A stretch of DNA of 64,000 bases from Dehalococcoidia bacterium (GTDB lineage Bacteria > Chloroflexota > Dehalococcoidia > Lucifugimonadales > UBA3495), in contig DPHC01000001.1 of NCBI GenBank assembly GCA_003523055.1, positions 28,234 through 92,233 on the forward strand. The letters are read 5' to 3'. A program made the position numbers and the translations under genes. The notes under the pieces were generated by a model, which was not told where the DNA came from, ran no database searches, and saw only the letters and a list, made by a program, of their open reading frames with translations. Position 1 is the stretch's first letter. Every line of letters begins with the position of its first letter. This document shows positions 27,932 through 35,916 of this stretch, in pieces.

Positions 27932-28111
27932 ATGGATACTCCTAGCGATAGTGAAGACAGTTTAATTTCATATTGGTTAAAGGACGCTAATAACATTAAA
28001 AAATGGGAAGATCGTGGCGGAACTTGGGAAAAATTAAATGGAGACCGAAAAACCAATGAGGAAGTAGCTGAAGAAATACGACGGATGATAGAAATTGATC
28101 CTTTTGTTTAA
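27932..28111 (+). CDS. Small acidic protein (59 aa), unknown
   Basis: ATG-initiated frame of 59 residues starting MDTPSDSEDSLISYWLKD, with DRGGTWEKLNGDRKTNEE in the middle and ending RRMIEIDPFV. Strongly charged, no Cys, no membrane segment. It lies 15 nt after the acyl-CoA synthetase stop and shows the codon bias of the region, so it is probably a real co-transcribed gene. Family not recognised. Confidence 0.5.
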   Translation: MDTPSDSEDSLISYWLKDANNIKKWEDRGGTWEKLNGDRKTNEEVAEEIRRMIEIDPFV

Positions 28112-28126
28112 ATTAAAAAGTTTATT

Positions 28127-28213
28127 TTACATAAAAATCCTAAACGCCACTAAAAACACCAAAAATAAAATAGAAATACATATGCCTAGCACTAAACATC
28201 CTACACGTAACAT
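28127..28213 (-). CDS. Possible 28-aa membrane peptide
   Basis: Frame MLRVGCLVLGICISILFLV followed by nine more residues, FLVAFRIFM: a single hydrophobic helix with a positive start. GGAG lies 6 nt ahead of the ATG. Short enough to occur by chance in AT-rich DNA, so support rests on the ribosome site and the clean helix. Confidence 0.3.
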   Translation of the reverse strand: MLRVGCLVLGICISILFLVFLVAFRIFM

Positions 28214-28236
28214 TGATGGCTCCAAATCTGTTTTTT

Positions 28237-28269
28237 ACTGTATACCATATGTATTGTATGGTATACAGT
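28237..28269. promoter_or_regulatory. 13-bp perfect inverted repeat at the start of the EamA gene
   Basis: Arms ACTGTATACCATA and TATGGTATACAGT separated by TGTATTG. The second arm ends one base before the ATG at 28271 and covers where a ribosome site would be. It could be a dimeric repressor operator (the TATGGTATAC half fits a GntR- or TetR-size site) or a leader hairpin hiding the start. Confidence 0.6.
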
Positions 28270-28270
28270 G

Positions 28271-29191
28271 ATGAATTTCAGTCGTAAAAATTCATTGAAC
28301 CCGAACTTGAGTGTATTTTTGTCAACTATTTTTTGGGGTACTTTTTGGATACCTGTCCGAGCTATAGAAAATCTAACAGACTCTGATTATGCTTCATGCA
28401 TTGGCTTCTTTTTAGCTTTCTTAATGAGTATGATATTTATGATTAAGAAAAGTGTTTTACCTAAGAGGATGGATTTATATAATGTTATTGCTGCTGTATG
28501 CACAGCGATAGCGATAGCTCTATATACTCAAGGTATTTTATATACTTCAGTAGCTAATGCTGTGTTGCTGTTTTATTTGTCTCCCGTTTGGGGGATATTT
28601 TTAGGTAAATTAATCTCCCATATATCATTTACACCGAACAGGTTGATAGCTGTTTTAATGGGACTTATTGGCTTATCGTTAATATTGGAATGGAACACAG
28701 TGAGCTTTGAAGGCATGTCTGGCAATATAATGTGTCTATGCAGCGGATTCCTTTTTGCCTTCGCTGTGACACTCTACAATAAAGGTCTGGAAATAGATGT
28801 GTGGCCTAAAATGTGTCTGATTTTCTTAGTTATCGGGTTAATTATTTTGTTTTTTGGATTGGTGTCTCAGGAAACGAATTATGTGCTGATAGATTCTATA
28901 GATTGGAGTACTATTTATTGGTTAGTGCTGTTTTCCACTATTTGGCTTGTTGTTCCAATGTGGTTATTAATTTATGCTGTACACAAATTAGATGCTGTAA
29001 AACTTGCAATCGGTATGATGTTTGAAGTAATTGTTAGTTTATTATCTGGCGTTTTGGTTGCGAATGAATATATCAGTGTTAGGCAATTGACAGGTGCTAT
29101 TCTCGTTGTAGGAGCGTCATTGGCTGACTCATTTGATTTTAGCCAAGTGAAATTAGGCTTTAGGTATTTTAATAAACGCCCAAAAGACTGA
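28271..29191 (+). CDS. EamA/DMT-family transporter
   Basis: A ten-helix inner-membrane carrier of about 306 residues, made of two EamA repeats: SVFLSTIFWGTFWIPVRAIE opens the first, MSGNIMCLCSGFLFAFAVTLYNKGLE the second. Family members export amino acids or other metabolites. The ATG at 28271 follows a GTG at 28268; both abut a 13-bp inverted repeat that may regulate the gene. Its 3' end overlaps the converging MFS gene by 39 nt. Confidence 0.83.
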   Translation: MNFSRKNSLNPNLSVFLSTIFWGTFWIPVRAIENLTDSDYASCIGFFLAFLMSMIFMIKKSVLPKRMDLYNVIAAVCTAIAIALYTQGILYTSVANAVLLFYLSPVWGIFLGKLISHISFTPNRLIAVLMGLIGLSLILEWNTVSFEGMSGNIMCLCSGFLFAFAVTLYNKGLEIDVWPKMCLIFLVIGLIILFFGLVSQETNYVLIDSIDWSTIYWLVLFSTIWLVVPMWLLIYAVHKLDAVKLAIGMMFEVIVSLLSGVLVANEYISVRQLTGAILVVGASLADSFDFSQVKLGFRYFNKRPKD

Positions 29192-30355
29192 AGCGACTAA
29201 TAATAATATGGCAGCATAATAGAATAATGCCGACATCCCATATATGGTTATTATATATGCTGCTATAATCGGAGAAGGCAACGTAAATACTTGCCTGAAT
29301 ACGCTCATTATACTTGTGCTAGTTCCATGTAATTGCGACTGTGCTACATCTAACACTGCAGCAGTAGTAATATTGCTTGTCCCATAAAAGAACATACCCA
29401 TTGCACCAATGATTATTCCTAAAACAATTGGATTTGTTGCAAAAGGTATTAAGAAATAACATACTGATAATGTTAAAAATGCGGGTAAAACTACAGTTTT
29501 TCTACTGAATTTATCCGATACGTAACCCATTATAGGTTGAGATACTATACCCATTACATACAATAGAGCCCAGTTTATTCCTACCCAGTAAGGAGGATAC
29601 CCGAGGTATTCTGTTAAATAAATTGTCAAAAAACCTATAATGGCTAAACGAGCCATTCCAACGAAACTGCTTGCGAACATGACAGCCAATACAAAAGGAT
29701 TCATTAGAAGTTCTTTTATGCCAGATACGTAATTCGATAGTGATGGGGGACTAACATTAGTATGGAATGATTTTCTGGTCAGTGAGAATATTATGAGCCC
29801 TAAAATAAGTGCTGGTATGAATTGCCACTGTGCCAGATTAGTCCAACTGAAGTAAAGTAACAGAAATCCAATTGCTATTGGAGCTATAGTGTCTCCTATG
29901 CTTGCTCCCATTCCATGTCCGGCTAAGGCAAATCCACGTTTATCTGGAAAGAAGGTTGATAAAGAAGATTGTGCCGCTGGATGCCAAGCTGCAGAAGCTA
30001 ACCCAAGTACCATGAACCCTAATATTACAAATAAATAATTTGCATAGAATCCGACTAAAAAGTATGCTAGGCCACACAGAACTAAAGACCCTCCTAAGAT
30101 CAATCCTCGGTGTTTATAATATGTATCAGCAATAATGCCAGAAGGCATTGTCAAAGTGCCACTCGCTGCTTCATTAGCCGTGACTATAGTTCCTATTTGA
30201 ACGTCAGTTAGCTCTAGCTCAGATTTTATTGTTGGCAACAATATAGGGTAAATTTGTTTGAACCAATGGATCCCTGTGTGCCCAATTACTAGCAGGGTGA
30301 ATAATTTATTCCGACCTTTGTTATTTACTTGTTCAGTCATGTTTTTGCTACTCAA
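29153..30355 (-). CDS. MFS transporter (Fsr/fosmidomycin-resistance-like)
   Basis: A 400-residue 12-helix carrier. The features LLVIGHTGIHWFKQIYPILLP, SGIIADTYYKHRG and AGHGMGASIGDTIAPIAIG resemble the Fsr group of MFS exporters. It is followed on the minus strand upstream by the metal ABC transporter genes, 40 nt apart, so it could belong to that transcription unit and share its cobalamin control; this is inference. The 3' end overlaps the EamA gene by 39 nt. Confidence 0.78.
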   Translation of the reverse strand: MSSKNMTEQVNNKGRNKLFTLLVIGHTGIHWFKQIYPILLPTIKSELELTDVQIGTIVTANEAASGTLTMPSGIIADTYYKHRGLILGGSLVLCGLAYFLVGFYANYLFVILGFMVLGLASAAWHPAAQSSLSTFFPDKRGFALAGHGMGASIGDTIAPIAIGFLLLYFSWTNLAQWQFIPALILGLIIFSLTRKSFHTNVSPPSLSNYVSGIKELLMNPFVLAVMFASSFVGMARLAIIGFLTIYLTEYLGYPPYWVGINWALLYVMGIVSQPIMGYVSDKFSRKTVVLPAFLTLSVCYFLIPFATNPIVLGIIIGAMGMFFYGTSNITTAAVLDVAQSQLHGTSTSIMSVFRQVFTLPSPIIAAYIITIYGMSALFYYAAILLLVASVFWAFIKIPKA

Positions 30356-30395
30356 AATCTCAATATCACAGCATTATATTATATATTCATAGGAA

Positions 30396-31241
30396 TTAAT
30401 ATTTGTTTTTTGAAAAAATGGCTTTGAGAGGCTTTTTATAACTCGAATATAACAGTGCAGCAATGAAGCATGTAGCTGATAATAGAACAACAGATGCTCC
30501 AGACGCTATATCTAGGTAATAGCTTAAGTAAATTCCCGAGAGCCCGCACAAACCACCGACTATAGTAGATAATATGAGCATATGTAAAAAATTATTGGTT
30601 AATAATCGTGATATTACAGCAGGTATTACTACTGCAGCTGCTATTAATGTAACTCCTAACACTTGCATTGAAACGACAATAGTTGCAGCTAATATCATTG
30701 AAAATATTACATCCATCCACTGGACTGGTACCTTGTAATATTTGGCTACATCATAATCAAATGTAGTGAATAATAATTGTTTGTATAAGAGAAATATTAT
30801 TACGAACGTGAATAATGTAACAAAAAGAATACCAATCAAATCCATGTTAGTTATTCCTAGGACGTTGCCAAACAACGCAGCATCAAACCCTCTCGTAAAC
30901 GTTTTGAATCTGCTAATGATAGCGATTCCCAGCGCGAAGCTTGCTGTAGTTATTATTCCTATAGCTGCATCCGCACTTATTGTGTGCTTTTTTGTAGCTA
31001 AATTAATTAACAGAGCTGACACAAATCCCCAAAGGCCAGCCCCTATGAAAAAATTTACAGACATCAAAGATGAAACTACAGCTCCGCCAAAAATAGCATG
31101 TGAAAGTCCATGCCCTATATAGGACATTCCTCGTAAGACTACATATACACCAATTGCTCCACAAAGCATTCCTACCAACATGGCACAAAGCATTGCTTTT
31201 AGGAAAAAATCATACTGCAGTGGTTCAACTAGGATTAAAAT
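30396..31241 (-). CDS. Metal ABC transporter permease (ZnuB/TroC type), non-AUG start likely
   Basis: Membrane subunit of a cluster 9 metal importer (ABC-3 family), with about nine helices: LVGMLCGAIGVYVVLRGMSYIGHGLSHAIFG is the family hallmark, and SMQVLGVTLIAAAVVIPAVISRLL lies near the C-terminus. The first ATG is at 31193, but the frame upstream encodes ILVEPLQYDFFLKA, which matches the conserved ZnuB N-terminus (EPLQYGFM-like). No ATG, GTG or TTG precedes it in frame; ATT at 31241 or ATC at 31235 lies behind GGAGGG. I therefore give 31241, with 31193 as the conventional alternative. It follows the ATPase gene by 28 nt. Confidence 0.8.
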   Translation of the reverse strand: MLILVEPLQYDFFLKAMLCAMLVGMLCGAIGVYVVLRGMSYIGHGLSHAIFGGAVVSSLMSVNFFIGAGLWGFVSALLINLATKKHTISADAAIGIITTASFALGIAIISRFKTFTRGFDAALFGNVLGITNMDLIGILFVTLFTFVIIFLLYKQLLFTTFDYDVAKYYKVPVQWMDVIFSMILAATIVVSMQVLGVTLIAAAVVIPAVISRLLTNNFLHMLILSTIVGGLCGLSGIYLSYYLDIASGASVVLLSATCFIAALLYSSYKKPLKAIFSKNKY

Positions 31242-31269
31242 AGACCCTCCATTGTAATTAATTAAAGTT

Positions 31270-32061
31270 TTATAACATCTCGATTACAAACTTGCTACCT
31301 TCATGCTCAATAGTTCGAATTTCCGCACCATAGGTTTTATAAAAAGTTTCCTCTGTGAATATTTCATCAGGGGACCCGTCTGCGATTATTATGTTTTTCA
31401 TGCAAATAACTCTGGGTAAATGAGTTGCAATAGAATTTATTTCATGGGTAGTCATTATGATTGTCACGCCAAGATGGTTCAAACTTTTGAGTATAGTCAT
31501 GATATCTTCTTTAGTTTTGATGTCGACTCTGCTTGTTGGCTCATCAAGCATCAATATATCTGGATTAGATACAAGAGCCCTAGCTAAAAATGTTCTTTGC
31601 TGCTGGCCGCCGGATAATTCGCGTATTTGCCTGTTAATTAATTCATCGAGCCCAAGCCGGATACTAACTGCTTCTACTGCTAGTTTGTCTTTTTTAGATA
31701 TCCATGGATATAATTTACTGCCACGTATCGCGCCCATGGATATAACTTGCCTAACTGTAACAGGGAAATTCCAGTCGATTGTTTCTAATTGAGGAACGTA
31801 TCCAATGGTAAGTTTATGTTTATGCGGAGAAGAACCTGTAATTTTTATAGATCCACTGTATAAATTTATGTCTCCTAACATAGCTTTTAATAGGGTGGTT
31901 TTACCTGAACCACTAGGCCCCAGTAAACCGATGAATTCGCCTCGTTGTATAGTTAAATTTATGTCGTTTAGTGTTAATTCTCCGTTGTATCCTCCTGAGA
32001 CTGAATTAAAATCAATCAGGTTATAATTTTCGTTAATTTTATTTATTTTTTTATATAACAT
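31270..32061 (-). CDS. Metal ABC transporter ATP-binding protein (ZnuC/TroB type)
   Basis: A 263-residue ATPase powering metal uptake: Walker A GPSGSGKTT, Q-loop VPQLETIDWNFPVTV (the DWxFP after the Gln is typical of metal-importer ATPases), signature LSGGQQQRTFLARAL, Walker B ILMLDEPTSRVD and H-loop TTHE. It lies 3 nt after the binding-protein gene and before the permease, the usual order for this transporter class. Confidence 0.92.
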   Translation of the reverse strand: MLYKKINKINENYNLIDFNSVSGGYNGELTLNDINLTIQRGEFIGLLGPSGSGKTTLLKAMLGDINLYSGSIKITGSSPHKHKLTIGYVPQLETIDWNFPVTVRQVISMGAIRGSKLYPWISKKDKLAVEAVSIRLGLDELINRQIRELSGGQQQRTFLARALVSNPDILMLDEPTSRVDIKTKEDIMTILKSLNHLGVTIIMTTHEINSIATHLPRVICMKNIIIADGSPDEIFTEETFYKTYGAEIRTIEHEGSKFVIEML

Positions 32062-32064
32062 GTA

Positions 32065-33069
32065 TTACTGCGGATAAACCGTGTTAGTAGTGCCTTGGAA
32101 AGTTGGAGTAATGTCAAAATGTTTTATCTCTGAATAGTCTCCGCCAAGTCCTCGAACAATGACTTCCAGATCATAAATAAGCAGACCAATGTATGAATGG
32201 TCAGGATCTCCAGGTTCACCTGGAAGATCGTCATCTCTTAGCTCATCTATATATTCTACATCCGATTCTCTACTCAATTGTTCTAATATCGGGCTTGGAA
32301 ACACTTCTGATCCAAAAATTGCGGGAACTTCATGTTTTTTTATTTGTTTAATCAACTCAATAACTTCTCTAGGCGTTGGTTCCGAAAAATCTGAAGGCTG
32401 CATTGCCCCAATTATTTCCATTCCGTACCGTTCTGAAAAATAAGGGAATGAATCATGATAAGTTAGAAGTTTTCTATTGATTGGTTCTATAGTTGCGATA
32501 GATTTTTTAATTAAAATGTCGAGTTTAAGTATACGATTTTTGAAATTTTGATAGTTGGTTTCATAAGCTATTTGGTTATCTGGATCTAATTTTACAAAAC
32601 GATGCATTATTTCTTCCGCAAATTTGAGCCCTAAAATAGGGTCCGTCCAAGTGTGAGGATTGGGATTACCATTTTCTTCAGGGAATGAAAAGTCATATTT
32701 GAAATTTTCTTCAGAAATATGTAAATCAGCTAAAAGAACTACTTCTGCGCCGTCTTTTTTATTTGTTTCTGCTAATTCTATCAAGTGAGTTTCTAGTTGG
32801 AATCCATTTAATATTATTAGATCGGCTTTAGAAAGATCTCGTATTATAGATGGCGGCGGCTCGAACTCGTGCGAGTTTTCTCCTTCAGGTATTAGGCCTT
32901 TGATTTGTATTTTGTCTCCAGCAATCGATTCTGCAATGCTGGTTAAAGGAGAAATACTGGTTACCGCTACGTATCCATCGGAGGGATTTCCGATTGTGCT
33001 ATTTGTTTTACAATTTATGATAATGACTGCAACTGTGAGTGCTATGATAGTGACCTTGAAGTATTTCAT
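32065..33069 (-). CDS. Metal-binding lipoprotein of ABC importer (ZnuA/TroA family)
   Basis: Extracytoplasmic receptor of the importer, 334 residues, with a lipoprotein signal ending IIINC (Cys20). The cluster 9 binding motifs are present: His in NSHEFEPPPS, His in NPHTWTDP, His in YHDSFPYFSERYG and the acidic region near the C-terminus, together the usual four-ligand site. There is no His-rich loop of the zinc-specific type. A cobalamin riboswitch and terminator precede the gene, so cobalt is a candidate substrate besides zinc and manganese; the family sequence alone does not decide. Confidence 0.88.
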   Translation of the reverse strand: MKYFKVTIIALTVAVIIINCKTNSTIGNPSDGYVAVTSISPLTSIAESIAGDKIQIKGLIPEGENSHEFEPPPSIIRDLSKADLIILNGFQLETHLIELAETNKKDGAEVVLLADLHISEENFKYDFSFPEENGNPNPHTWTDPILGLKFAEEIMHRFVKLDPDNQIAYETNYQNFKNRILKLDILIKKSIATIEPINRKLLTYHDSFPYFSERYGMEIIGAMQPSDFSEPTPREVIELIKQIKKHEVPAIFGSEVFPSPILEQLSRESDVEYIDELRDDDLPGEPGDPDHSYIGLLIYDLEVIVRGLGGDYSEIKHFDITPTFQGTTNTVYPQ

Positions 33070-33085
33070 TGTTTTGTTTCTCTCG

Positions 33086-33112
33086 AAAAAAAAACTTGCC
33101 TTCTGGCAAGTT
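33086..33112 (-). terminator. Intrinsic terminator in the leader of the metal ABC operon
   Basis: Read on the minus strand, AACTTGCC - AGAA - GGCAAGTT followed directly by a run of about eight T, 17-20 nt before the znuA-like start. With the riboswitch upstream it is the expression platform: termination when ligand is bound. Confidence 0.85.
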
Positions 33113-33157
33113 AGATTTTAGTAAATTTCTGTTCTGCGCAGATTCTTAAACTTACAA

Positions 33158-33280
33158 ACATTACGGTTCCTGACTTATACTCTTAATGAATATTTACAGT
33201 GGCGCGACCGTGGCGGAATTAAACCGCCTTCCCGTATGATGAATGTATCGTATTCAATTGTTGGCTCCGATAATACATGA
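33158..33280 (-). promoter_or_regulatory. Cobalamin (B12) riboswitch
   Basis: Minus strand, reading toward the znuA-like gene: CGGGAAGGCGGTTTAATTCC, then CCACGGTCGCGCCACTGTAA, and after a stem AAGTCAGGAACC. These match the cobalamin aptamer's conserved blocks (GGGAA...GGTG-type strand, CCCGC-ACTGTAA core, and the B12 box AGTCAGGA-CC). The 5' side with GGAGCC near 33264-33269 would start the aptamer. Ends are approximate. Confidence 0.82.
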
Positions 33281-33305
33281 AGCGTGAATAATAGTCAAAC
33301 GGCTA

Positions 33306-33950
33306 TTAGTTAAGGGTTTTTTTAAACCATCTTGCGGTGGAATGTGCCGGGGAAAAACAGTTTTTATCCGTATTGGATTTTAGATATTCTAAAGAAGATG
33401 ACATGGAAAATTGGCTTAGTAAAATGTCATTGATATCAATGGGCAGATTATTTACCGTTGAAGCTAAGATGTTGTTATATTCACTAGGGTCAGGATTCTT
33501 CATGGCTTCCATGAGTGGTTCAGCTAACACAGATAAGGTTTGGATGGTTTTTCCAAACTTAGCAGCGCTTTTTTGTAAGTAATACTCAGAATCTTGTAAT
33601 GTTTTGGGTACTCCAGATATTATAGCTATATTGCTTGATGATTCTAGTATTTCTTCTACGATAGGACTATATGAGGAAGTGATGGGTACCTTACAGATCT
33701 TTTGTGCATATTCTACTACTGGAGCAAAAACTGAACATGCTAAGCCTATAGCATCTGCTTTAGATAATTCAGCGTAATTTATTAACTGCACCATGCGATT
33801 ATTTAAGTCAGGTGTTAATTCACCCTTGAAATCTTTGAACAAAGCTTCATCAAACAATGTAATTAATTCAGCTTCGGGATAAATTTCTTGAAAAGCTTCC
33901 TGAGTCGGCTCTATCGATTCTGGCAGAGCATGGATGATAACTACTCTCAT
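33306..33950 (-). CDS. Aspartate/glutamate racemase-family protein
   Basis: A 214-residue cytoplasmic protein of the Asp/Glu/hydantoin racemase superfamily: MRVVIIHALPESIEPTQEAF, the first-Cys motif AIGLACSVFAPV, and PITSSYSPIVEEILE. The second active-site Cys expected in a DILLSQFSM-type loop is Ser/Gln here, so two-base racemase chemistry is doubtful, and it may be a decarboxylase- or isomerase-like member. It lies upstream of the riboswitch on the same strand, but the riboswitch follows its stop, so it is a separate unit. Confidence 0.7.
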   Translation of the reverse strand: MRVVIIHALPESIEPTQEAFQEIYPEAELITLFDEALFKDFKGELTPDLNNRMVQLINYAELSKADAIGLACSVFAPVVEYAQKICKVPITSSYSPIVEEILESSSNIAIISGVPKTLQDSEYYLQKSAAKFGKTIQTLSVLAEPLMEAMKNPDPSEYNNILASTVNNLPIDINDILLSQFSMSSSLEYLKSNTDKNCFSPAHSTARWFKKTLN

Positions 33951-34145
33951 TGGTCCTCTTTATTAATGAATTATCTATATTTTATACTGAATTCGTAAAT
34001 AATCAAATATTTTTTAAAAACATAGTGATTCCGCTATATGGATTTAGAATTTAAACTTGTTGATTTTATTATCGAAAATTTAGCGGTGGTATGATTGTTA
34101 TGATTTTGGAATAGTATTGAACCGTTAAATTTAAGGAGAGCATTG

Positions 34146-34988
34146 ATGAATACCATAGATGAACTGCTGAAAGATTCAGTTGATATACATGTGCATTGCG
34201 GCCCGGATCCCAGAGTTGAAAGAAGAAATAATGCTGTAGAAATAGCAATGGAAGCGTCTAAACTTGGAATGAAAGGAATAGTTTTGAAAGCTCATGAATA
34301 TCCAACTCAGCCAGTAGCATATACCGTTAGTGCTATAGTTCCAGATTTGCATATTATGGGTGGGGTATGTGCAGATTTTGAAATTGGTGGATTGAATCCA
34401 TTAGCTATTGAAGCTTCAGCTCAAATGGGAGCAAAAATTGTTTGGATGCCGACCTATTCGGCATACAGTGATAGGTCATATAGAGGATTGGAAGGAGGTA
34501 TATCAATCTTGGATGATAATGACAAATTGCTGCCTGAAGTCGACTCAATTATTAATATAGCTAAAGATTATGGTATGGTTTTGGCAACTGGGCATATTTC
34601 TACAAAAGAATCGATTAGTTTGATAACTGAATCCTTAGCTCAAGGATTAGACAAAATTGTATTAACTCATGGAACTACTTCTGCTCATTGGACAGGAATT
34701 ACTGTTGATGAAATGAAAAAAATAGCTGCAAAAGGAGTATTTGTAGAGCATTGCGTTCATGTCTTGATGCCAACTACTTATAGATTGGATCCTAAAGAAT
34801 TAGTAGAAACCATTTACGCAATTGGTGTTGAAAATTGTATATTAAGCACGGATTTCGGACAGAATTATCATCCTATGCCAGCCGAAGGTTTCCGTATGGG
34901 TATGGGGATGCTATCTCATGTTGGAATGTCAGACCAAAATATTAAGGCTATTGTATCTGACAATCCAAGCGCATTGTTAGGGATATAA
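34146..34988 (+). CDS. DUF6282 family metal-dependent hydrolase-like protein
   Basis: About 280 residues with amidohydrolase/PHP-like metal ligands: DIHVHCGPDPRVERR, GIVLKAHEYPTQP, LATGHIS, LTHGTT, and LSTDFGQNYHPMP. The HxH near the N-terminus, the Lys/His in KAHEY and the terminal Asp suggest a two-metal site. The start is the ATG at 34146 with AAGGAGAG ahead; a TTG three bases upstream is in frame. Substrate unknown; standing alone with its own upstream region of about 190 nt. Confidence 0.8.
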   Translation: MNTIDELLKDSVDIHVHCGPDPRVERRNNAVEIAMEASKLGMKGIVLKAHEYPTQPVAYTVSAIVPDLHIMGGVCADFEIGGLNPLAIEASAQMGAKIVWMPTYSAYSDRSYRGLEGGISILDDNDKLLPEVDSIINIAKDYGMVLATGHISTKESISLITESLAQGLDKIVLTHGTTSAHWTGITVDEMKKIAAKGVFVEHCVHVLMPTTYRLDPKELVETIYAIGVENCILSTDFGQNYHPMPAEGFRMGMGMLSHVGMSDQNIKAIVSDNPSALLGI

Positions 34989-35035
34989 AGCGGTACTTCC
35001 CAGTTGGAGGTAGATGGAGTACTTTGGTATGCATG

Positions 35036-35902
35036 TTAATCTTTGAAAAATGATATAAATTCTTCAAAAATATCTTGAGGTATTTCCTCAGGGATAAAAT
35101 GTCCAGAATCAACTTGATACCCATTTACATTGCTAGCATAATCATTCCAAACACTGATTACGTCGTTGTTTTTCCCAACATGCCCTGTACTGCTCCATAA
35201 AACTTTTAAAGGCATTTCTAACTTCTCATCAAAGTCTTCGTCATCATGAACTAAATCTATAGACGCTCCTGCTCGGTAATCTTCGCACCATGCATGTATA
35301 GTACCCGGTTGTACCCCACATCTTACATATTCGTTTATGGATTCTTCAGTAAAGCAATCAGCATGCACTGCTTTCAATCTAGATTTAACATAATATTCGG
35401 CAGACCCTGATATCATTGTCTCTGGAAACCCTTCAGGCTGGATTAAGAAAAACCAATGGTAGGTGTTAGTTGCCATTGCTTGGTCGACTTTCTTGAACAT
35501 TTCTCTGGTTGGTATTATATCGAGCAGAATCATTTTTTTTACTTTGTCCGGATTGTCTTTAGCTAGTCTGTGAGACACTCTTGCACCTCTATCATGACCT
35601 GCCACAAAAAAAGAATCGAACCCTAGGTTTGTCATTACTTCTACTTGGTCTTTGGCCATTGCTCTTTTTGAGTAATTATTGTGTTCGGGATCACCTTTGA
35701 TTTTTTCGCTGTCCCCATATCCGCGCAAATCCGGAACAACAACTGTGAAGTGTTCTGCTAGTAGAGGGGCAACTTTATGCCACATCGTGTGAGTTTCTGG
35801 AAATCCATGTAGTAATAGTAATCCTGGACCGGATCCTTTAGTTACTAGATTTATAGTTGCTCCACTAGTTGTGATTTTTATAGATTCAAATCCTTCAAAC
35901 AT
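35036..35902 (-). CDS. Alpha/beta hydrolase, haloacetate-dehalogenase-like
   Basis: A 288-residue hydrolase: oxyanion-hole LLHGFPETHTMWHKVAP, DLRGYGDSEK, nucleophile elbow AGHDRGAR with Asp as nucleophile, and the catalytic His in VDSGHFIPEE. An Asp nucleophile in GHDRG is shared by haloalkane and fluoroacetate dehalogenases and epoxide hydrolases; HGFPETxxMW favours the haloacetate dehalogenase group. It is preceded on the same strand by a metallo-hydrolase gene with 14 nt between. Dehalogenase activity is inferred, not proven by sequence. Confidence 0.82.
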   Translation of the reverse strand: MFEGFESIKITTSGATINLVTKGSGPGLLLLHGFPETHTMWHKVAPLLAEHFTVVVPDLRGYGDSEKIKGDPEHNNYSKRAMAKDQVEVMTNLGFDSFFVAGHDRGARVSHRLAKDNPDKVKKMILLDIIPTREMFKKVDQAMATNTYHWFFLIQPEGFPETMISGSAEYYVKSRLKAVHADCFTEESINEYVRCGVQPGTIHAWCEDYRAGASIDLVHDDEDFDEKLEMPLKVLWSSTGHVGKNNDVISVWNDYASNVNGYQVDSGHFIPEEIPQDIFEEFISFFKD

Positions 35903-35916
35903 GAGTCCTCCTGTTA

